This document shows, piece by piece, positions 58,310-64,000 of a stretch of 64,000 nucleotides of DNA. The DNA comes from Cristatella mucedo (Eukaryota; Bryozoa; Phylactolaemata; Cristatellidae). Where the stretch lies: the NCBI GenBank assembly GCA_009760855.2, contig WPIO01000202.1, forward strand, positions 122,001 to 186,000, written 5' to 3'. Under the pieces are notes generated by a model that saw only the letters and a program-made list of their open reading frames with translations, was not told the origin of the DNA and searched no databases. The position numbers were made by a program, and so were the translations under genes. Within the stretch, counting starts at the first letter, position 1; each line of letters starts with the position of its first letter.

Positions 58310-58953
58310 GTATGTGTATCCAAAATTATGGATAGAAGCAAGGGCCCGCGATATACTTATGATCTGTCTCTACCAGCGTTGTTGTATTACTTGCAATTGT
58401 TTGGGTAGCGAATCACTATACTTCTAATATGAGTTGCGTAATATCACATGTTCATCATTGCAGACACAACCAATTGCGTAAAAAAATGAAGTTACGCTTT
58501 AAGGGGGCAGCCACTTCCTATCTATAGACTGCTGCTGCTCTTGAGATGCTGTGCTCTCTCTATTTTCTAATAACGTTTACAGTTACAGTCTATTTTACGG
58601 ATATATATATATATCTAGCTATCTATAAATATATACGTCTAAATATATCTATAAATAGGTTCATTTCATAGCTCTTTACGTAATGCGGCGGATGCTTCTA
58701 GAGTGCTCGCCTAAAAAGCATCGGCTCTCAAGGTGCGCAATTTTCACAAGTAATGATCGCGAGGTAAGCGGGTCGTCAGGATGAAGCACTGTGTGACGCA
58801 TCATGGCTCAGCCTAGATTTAGTCAAAACATTCAACATTTTTTATGCCATTGATTAGATATTTCCAGAGAATAGAAAATTATTTGCCCCTGTCTCGGGTT
58901 GCTTAAAAGTATAAAGACTGTTTCATTCTTGCGGTTTCCTTACACACTGGCAG

Positions 58954-59052
58954 CTTTCGCTTCAATCAAATCCTATCGTCGGACTCAATGAAGAGTTATT
59001 TGCTGCAGAACTTGATCCAGCGGAATCATCAGTCAATTGTTCAATACTTTTG
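58954..59052 (+). CDS. Possible Ig first-half exon abutting a SINE
   Basis: Acceptor TTTCCTTACACACTGGCAG opens a 33-codon frame, LSLQSNPIVGLNEELFAAEL then DPAESSVNCSILL, resembling Ig strands A to C. It ends exactly where a family B SINE begins with GTGAGC, so the SINE head could be acting as the 5' splice site or may have truncated the exon. Another frame is also open, so confidence is low. Confidence 0.25.
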
Positions 59053-59240
59053 GTGAGCCGTGATGGCACGCTAGGTAAGGAGGTTGCTTTTCACGACCTG
59101 GGTTCTGAGGTCGCGGGTTCGAATCTTGCGGTGGGTGATTCTGTATCGCCGCTGAAAGCAGTGGTGATTGCCGTAAAGGCTCGCCTCTTACTAAACGAAA
59201 AGAGGCTTCTAATTTAGCTAGTATTTAATTTTTAATTTAA
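59053..59240 (+). mobile_element. SINE family B
   Basis: GGTGAGCCGTGATGGCACGC head, GCGGGTTCGAATCTTGCGGT B box, and a tail ending GAGGCTTCTAATTTAGCTAG. It starts directly at the end of a candidate exon frame. Confidence 0.9.
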
Positions 59241-59254
59241 TTTTTGTCGTCACT

Positions 59255-59695
59255 CAGTTTTAGGATCTTAATTCCGTTGCTCCAGCCTACCTATCAGGAC
59301 TAACCAATCAGGCTAGGCAGCTTAGCACCCGAACGTCTGAATCAAGCCATTTCGCTGTGCTTCGAACCAATTCCAAATCTTTTGGAGACTGCCCCTGTAG
59401 TTCTTGTATTTCCAAAGCCCGGGACTCACTACCGACGGGCGTCATTGTATCCCCCTGACTTTGACATCTAACAAGAAGATTAAAACGCACCTGTTCCTCA
59501 CAGCATAGCTCAAATCCTTGCGAATTGTCGTGGTTGTGCTTAGAGAGACTACAAGTTGTATGTTATCACTAACCATGTCATGATATTTTTTTTTAAAACA
59601 TATGTAAAGTGCCTAGAAAGAAATGAAGTTCGCTGAGGGTGCTAAGCCAATTTTTTATATTTTTATTTAAAAAAAAAATATTATTACTATTATTA
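59255..59695 (+). mobile_element. LINE family 1, decayed 3' end
   Basis: GCTCCAGCCTACCTATCAGG (APAYLSD), TCTTTTGGAGACTGCCCCTG (SFGDRAFS), CACCTGTTCCTCACAGCAT, then GTGCCTAGAAAGAAATGAAG and an ATT-rich end. Several stops. Confidence 0.82.
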
Positions 59696-59994
59696 TTAAA
59701 TCCAATAGTAAGCAGATTAGCGTATTCAGCAGCCTATCTTTTCAAGCATATACCAGCACGAGCCCCAGTGACAGTAATTATGTTGATAGTTTGAAATTAA
59801 AGATGACATTCTGAGCACTCAAACCCGACCCAGTAAGCAAAGGATTCGCAGCGATTGACTGAGACCTAATGTTGAATTTTCATTCATATTTATCCTTTGT
59901 TATTGTCACGGTTTTTAAAGGCCTTGATTCAATCTACGTGCGTAACTTTAAATTATGCATTTGCAAACGTATAATTGGCTAAACATAAAACATA

Positions 59995-60130
59995 AATATA
60001 ATTCATTTGTGTAGAATATCAAGACAAAATCACCTCTATGCAGGTGCTTTAAATGTGCTGCTGTGCTTATGATCACGAGCTTAGGCGTTAAAGGAAAGGT
60101 CATTCATTACCTCTAAGCCAAACCATTTAG
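59995..60130 (-). mobile_element. SINE family A, decayed
   Basis: ATAATTCATTTGTGTAGAAT and CTCTATGCAGGTGCTTTAAA retain the tail order; the head is barely recognisable. Confidence 0.5.
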
Positions 60131-60302
60131 CGGCAACCCATGTGCTCGCTCGGAATTTTATAAGCGACATTCAGCGGATGCAGTTTTAAAATGACTAATT
60201 TGAATTTTTCTGAAATGAAAAACTGCGCCAATGAACACATAATTTATGAAAACATAAATTGTCGCACAGTTAATTAAAAAGCCTACTCAGATCACGACAA
60301 GC

Positions 60303-60440
60303 AGGTTTAGCCCAGTGGTTAAGGTGCTTACAACTAGTAAGTTCTGACCGAGGTCGTGGGTTCGAGCCCCGTGTCATATGTGAAGCGCCTGAATAGAAAT
60401 TAAGGTCTCTTAGGGTGCTATACAAAGAATTATATTGTTA
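60303..60440 (+). mobile_element. SINE family A, near consensus
   Basis: GGTTTAGCCCAGTGGTTAAG (A box), GTCGTGGGTTCGAGCCCCGT (B box), GAAATTAAGGTCTCTTAGGG and GAATTATATTGTTATT. One of the best-preserved heads. Confidence 0.92.
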
Positions 60441-60559
60441 TTACCATTACTATTATTAAGGTGAGAGTAAGTAGCTTCCGCTCAGTTACCTTTTTGCTAT
60501 TCCTATATAACCAACTGAACGAGTGGGGGTGCAGCGAATTTAACGATTACATCAAGTGA

Positions 60560-60962
60560 GAATAATAATAATAATAATAATAATGCACTTGATAAAACAC
60601 CCTCAGAGAACTCAATCTTTTCCTAGGCGCTTTACATTTGCTGCAAAGGGAAATGCGATTGAATCGTGAGTAATATCATGCTTGATAAACAACATGAACA
60701 ACGTGGTTAGGCGTGATATGCATAGAGTCAGCATGCAAATGTGGTTAGTGGCAGCATGCACAGTGTCAGCACGCATAAGCACATCAAGGACAAATCACAG
60801 GGACTCACTAAATGCTGTCCTAAATAGGTGTGTTTTTAAGTTCTCTTTAAATGTGGTCAAGTCAGGGGATGTTCTGACGCAAGTCGGGAGGGAGTTCCAG
60901 GCTTTGGGAGAATATGAACTAAATGCACGGTCTCCATAGGATTTGAGGTTTGTTCGAGTTGA
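60560..60962 (-). mobile_element. LINE family 1, 3' end copy
   Basis: (AAT)n, hairpin tail, 3' UTR and the C-terminal frame with TNLKSYGDRAFSSYSPKAWN then SLPTCVRTSPDLTTFKENLK, LFRTAFSESL. A fairly young copy cut at GTTTGTTCGAGTT. Confidence 0.92.
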
Positions 60963-61024
60963 CAATAGGGATATAGAGGTCACAATTGTAATGGTACCGC
61001 TCTGCTCGAGGTTACTCTTTAGAA

Positions 61025-61400
61025 TCACTTAATTCCCCGGTCGCCTATTGACGACATTCGCATTTGGACCTCAACGAATTTCCGAAGCTTGACGGTGATA
61101 AGACCAGCCTATAAATAATTATGAGTAAACCTAGAGTCAACTGCAAGTTAAAAGACCTCAGCCTCACGATCAATTCAGCTAGTATCACTCCCGTAACGCA
61201 TGCCAGTAAGGTAGACGCACTATTCGCGAACGAATTCTCATTAGAAGAACGAATTTCGTTCACAGACCATTCCGGCCAACTTTCAGCCAAGGAACATTGC
61301 CAAAATTATGGCTTGCCTTAATAAGAGTATAACCGGCAAACTAGTTCACGCGTTGTAATATCGAGTCTAAATTATTGAAAGTTTTCTTCCACTGAGGACT
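61025..61400 (+). mobile_element. LINE-like reverse transcriptase fragment, decayed
   Basis: CGCCTATTGACGACATTCGC tracks a (C)IDDIR segment. TTATGAGTAAACCTAGAGTC and GTAACGCATGCCAGTAAGGT follow in the family 1 order. Probably a further CR1-like family or a very old family 1 copy. Confidence 0.5.
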
Positions 61401-61434
61401 CCTGGTCCAGTGCTCTCAATCTTCTGCAATCTAG

Positions 61435-61525
61435 TGCGACATAATAAAAATGATAATTTCTAGAGCGCCCCAGAGAACTTAATCTATATTTCTATGCACT
61501 TTAAATTTGCTGCAAAGGATGCATG
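61435..61525 (-). mobile_element. LINE family 1 tail
   Basis: TCTAGAGCGCCCCAGAGAAC, TTAATCTATATTTCTATGCA and TTTAAATTTGCTGCAAAGGA: hairpin tail and start of the 3' UTR, then it breaks. Confidence 0.75.
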
Positions 61526-61654
61526 ATGCATAACACTCGCTTAGTCTTTGCGGCTTTGATGAGTTACAGACGGAGACACATTACATTACGTTATGACCAG
61601 CTAGTGAAACTCGGTAGCTCTCGTCGCGTCTGTTCATCGGTGTCGCTGCCTCGA

Positions 61655-61905
61655 GAATCACTGCTACAGCGAGCGCACCAATTCTCAGTGAGCTCCACTG
61701 GCTCCTTATCAAGCGCCCCATCAAGTGGAAGATCCTCCCTGTTGCTCACAGGTCGCATTACACGCTTGCACCAAGCCTGCCTATCCTTGACCTATCCGTG
61801 ACCTATCCTTGAACTCGTTGCTTCGTGCACCGGCTCTTCATCAGCTTGTAGTTCTGTCACTAAAAACCGGAATGCTTTCTGCTTTGGAGCATTCAGCTCG
61901 CAAGC
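61655..61905 (+). mobile_element. LINE-like reverse transcriptase C-terminal fragment
   Basis: In one frame it reads LSELHWLLIKRPIKWKILPV, parallel to LHWLPVKQRIDFKVL of family 1, but well diverged. Confidence 0.5.
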
Positions 61906-61954
61906 ACCGAAACTCTGGAGTTCTCTTATATCTCACAGCTTCACACTTCCTGAA

Positions 61955-62010
61955 ATTTCCTTAATTAATTAATTAAATTAATTAATTAAAATTAATTAAA
62001 TTTCCTTAAA
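61955..62010. repeat. TTAA-rich simple repeat
   Basis: TTAATTAATTAATTAAATTA units, self-complementary, flanked by a duplicated CTGAAATTTCC. Confidence 0.85.
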
Positions 62011-62221
62011 CTATTCCTGAAATTTCCATACGAGCCATTTAAGTCTCAGCACAAGAATACGTATGTTCTGGTCAGCCGTCCTTTCTCGTAGTGAATTTGC
62101 GTTTTTGTTTCTGTGTACTTTGAGCGCTTACCTGAATCAGCATTTTCATGTTTGCTTGAGCATGCTGGCCCTACGCACAATATTTTCTAGCATTTTCATG
62201 CTTGCTTATAATGAGTTATAA

Positions 62222-62390
62222 ATAATTATTCATATGTATAGCGAACCAAGAGAACTTTATATCTATTCAGGTGCTTCACATATCCCACGGGGCTCAACCC
62301 GAAGACCTCGATCATCAAAACAAATTGACCTCGGCTGACCTTAGTTCGAGGCGAGCACCTTAACCCTTGGGCCAAACCAACGTGGCATTG
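62222..62390 (-). mobile_element. SINE family A
   Basis: ATTCATATGTATAGCGAACC, ACGGGGCTCAACCCGAAGAC (B box mutated) and CTTAACCCTTGGGCCAAACC. Complete but mutated. Confidence 0.85.
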
Positions 62391-62627
62391 CTTGATACGG
62401 CCCTGGGTCACTAACACCGGGCTATTTGTTCTATGGAAGCCAGTTGTAAAGCAAGGCTTGAGAGTTAGAGAATAGACAGAATGAGATTAAGTTAAAAAAG
62501 GATGATTATAATTTTTTTTTACAAGTAATAAGGGGGTAATCTTTGCAATGGCAAATTTTTATTTCAATATAAATTGTGTTTGGCGTCACAGTGGTATTTA
62601 TTTTATCTACTAAAAAAAATAAAAAAT

Positions 62628-62775
62628 AAAAAATAATTCATTTATATAGTGCCCCAAGAGAACTGAGTCTCTATTCAGGAGCTTCACATATGCCTCGGGG
62701 CTCGAGCCCACGACCTCAGTCAGACCTTGGTCGGGGCGAGCACCTTAACCGCTCGACCAAACCAGCTCGTGCATA
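62628..62775 (-). mobile_element. SINE family A, well preserved
   Basis: AATTCATTTATATAGTGCCC, GCCTCGGGGCTCGAGCCCAC, GGCGAGCACCTTAACCGCTC and GACCAAACCAGC. Preceded by an A-rich run (62610-62635) that is its 3' end. Confidence 0.92.
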
Positions 62776-62779
62776 CACT

Positions 62780-63390
62780 ATAGATGGCATCATCCCATCA
62801 TCATCTACTCACCCTGACTATACTAGCTTACTTACGACGAACTCTTTCCCTGAACTACAGCAGACATGCAGCCGTAATCATTCCGGTTCGCACACGTGAG
62901 CTGACCTTATAGCGGGTCGGTAACGCACACCAAAGCGAATTAGACTTTTGCTAAATAATGAAATACTTATAACAACAGAGGAAGTCGCTGCTAGAAACGC
63001 GAATTTCCCCCTCGGGTGGGCCTGCTTTTTTACTCATTCACCATCGTCAATAATATTAGTTCCTAGTCACGTGGCTATCGCCGCACTTCTTAGAAAATCC
63101 CATTGCCAGCAACCGCCACCCGGCATTACTTCTGCTTCGAAAGGCGTGACATTATTTGAGCCTTAGCGTTGGCTTAAAACAGGCGCGGAGAATTACAGCG
63201 GGCCTCCGATTTTTTTGCAGCGGGACCAAACTGAGGTCTGAAAATATTCACATCGGTAGCGCTTTCTTCTACGCATGTGTAAAGAGCTAGGCCGTAGCCC
63301 ATCGGTGCAATGCAACGTCAAGTGAAAATCTTTCAGATGCAACGCCACGGGTTTCTTTCAGATCTGCTCTCTTCTACGAGCAGCCCGTAC
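62780..63390. other. Unassigned intergenic sequence
   Basis: No repeat or exon recognised on either strand. Confidence 0.35.
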
Positions 63391-63394
63391 CAGT

Positions 63395-64000
63395 CCTGTA
63401 GTGTTTACAAATTGTTGCTAAGCAACTGGTTGAACATATTGAAAGAATGAAATGTCAGAAAAATTTCAATCAGGGTTCAAGGGGCAGCACTCCACTGAAA
63501 CTTCTCTCCTCCGTGTTAAAGATGACATTCTACTAGGCAAAGACGACGGGAACGTCACTGCCCTAGCTCGGCTAGATCTGTCAGGTGCCCTCGACATCAT
63601 TGATAACGATGTTCTACTTCAACAATTGAGAACCACGATTGGTCTGGCAGACGAGGCGCTGGTGTGGTTTAAATCGTACATGTGTGATCGTGTTCAATCC
63701 ATGTCGTGTGGGGCGGGGGTCATTTCTCACGTACGAGATGGGTCACCTGTGGAGTCCCTCAAGGGTCTGTACTCCGCGCCCTCCTGTTCTCCATTTATAC
63801 TCAACCTCCTTCTAATAGGCGATACTGTTGTGCGACCATCACCACATGCTCAAAATTCAGGTGTCGTTTTCGATAGCTGCCTCAATTTTAAAAGCTTCAT
63901 TCAGAAGACTGCTTCTACAGCTAGCCATCACGTCAAAGTCCTATTCAAATCTAGGAGCGGTCTTTTCCAGTGGCTTTCAAACAATTCAACTAGATCTTTA
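63395..64000 (+). mobile_element. LINE family 2, copy running off the window
   Basis: It starts in the reverse transcriptase (QIVAKQLVEHIE), then LRTTIGLADEALVWFKSYMC and [16 protein letters not shown] in shifting frames. The YADD region is deleted near 63815. It then resumes with the SGVVFDSCLNFKSFIQKTAS region and continues past the window end. Confidence 0.87.

Noticed and set aside
60303-60380. tRNA gene
   Set aside because: Head of SINE family A; an A box and B box are present but spacing is enlarged and the tail is retroelement sequence.

Overview
This is animal (metazoan) genomic DNA, not microbial: genes are split by GT-AG introns, most of the sequence is intron or intergenic, and it is packed with LINE, tRNA-derived SINE, Tc1-like and microsatellite sequence. 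The species cannot be fixed from the window. The mix suggests an invertebrate (a basal metazoan such as a sponge would fit), but that is inference.

The main gene is on the + strand, about 5.82-42.31 kb: a DPP8/DPP9-type dipeptidyl peptidase (prolyl oligopeptidase family S9B). I could reconstruct 17 coding exons by hand. Every exon joins the next in matching phase, giving an open frame of 979 codons from the Met codon at 5863 to the TGA at 42312-42314. The double-Glu substrate motif, the R-helix segment, the oxyanion Tyr and the Ser-Asp-His triad are all present. Introns make up over 90% of the locus and carry most of the mobile elements.

A second, less certain + strand gene lies at about 49.58-59.05 kb. 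A signal-peptide exon is followed by exons that read as immunoglobulin-like half domains with phase-1 borders, indicating a secreted or membrane Ig-superfamily protein. I cannot assign it to a named family. A 52-bp minisatellite ends just before one of its exons, and a SINE abuts the last candidate exon.

The repeat landscape is dominated by five groups. (1) LINE family 1 is CR1/L2/Rex-like, and its best copy has a 400-codon reverse transcriptase frame at 24.6-25.8 kb. (2) LINE family 2 is related but distinct and ends in ATTAC repeats. (3) SINE family A is tRNA-derived and shares the 3' hairpin tail of LINE family 1. (4) SINE family B is tRNA-derived with a different tail. (5) Two decayed Tc1-like transposons sit in DPP introns. 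There are also long CT/GA, GT and AT microsatellites and a perfect nested palindrome at 44.34-44.50 kb.

Layout: 1-5.74 kb, LINE/SINE remnants upstream of the gene; 5.8-42.3 kb, the DPP8/9 gene; 42.3-49.5 kb, mostly unassigned sequence with palindromes, microsatellites and LINE/SINE copies; 49.6-59.1 kb, the Ig-like gene with insertions; 59.1-64 kb, LINE/SINE debris running off the window end.
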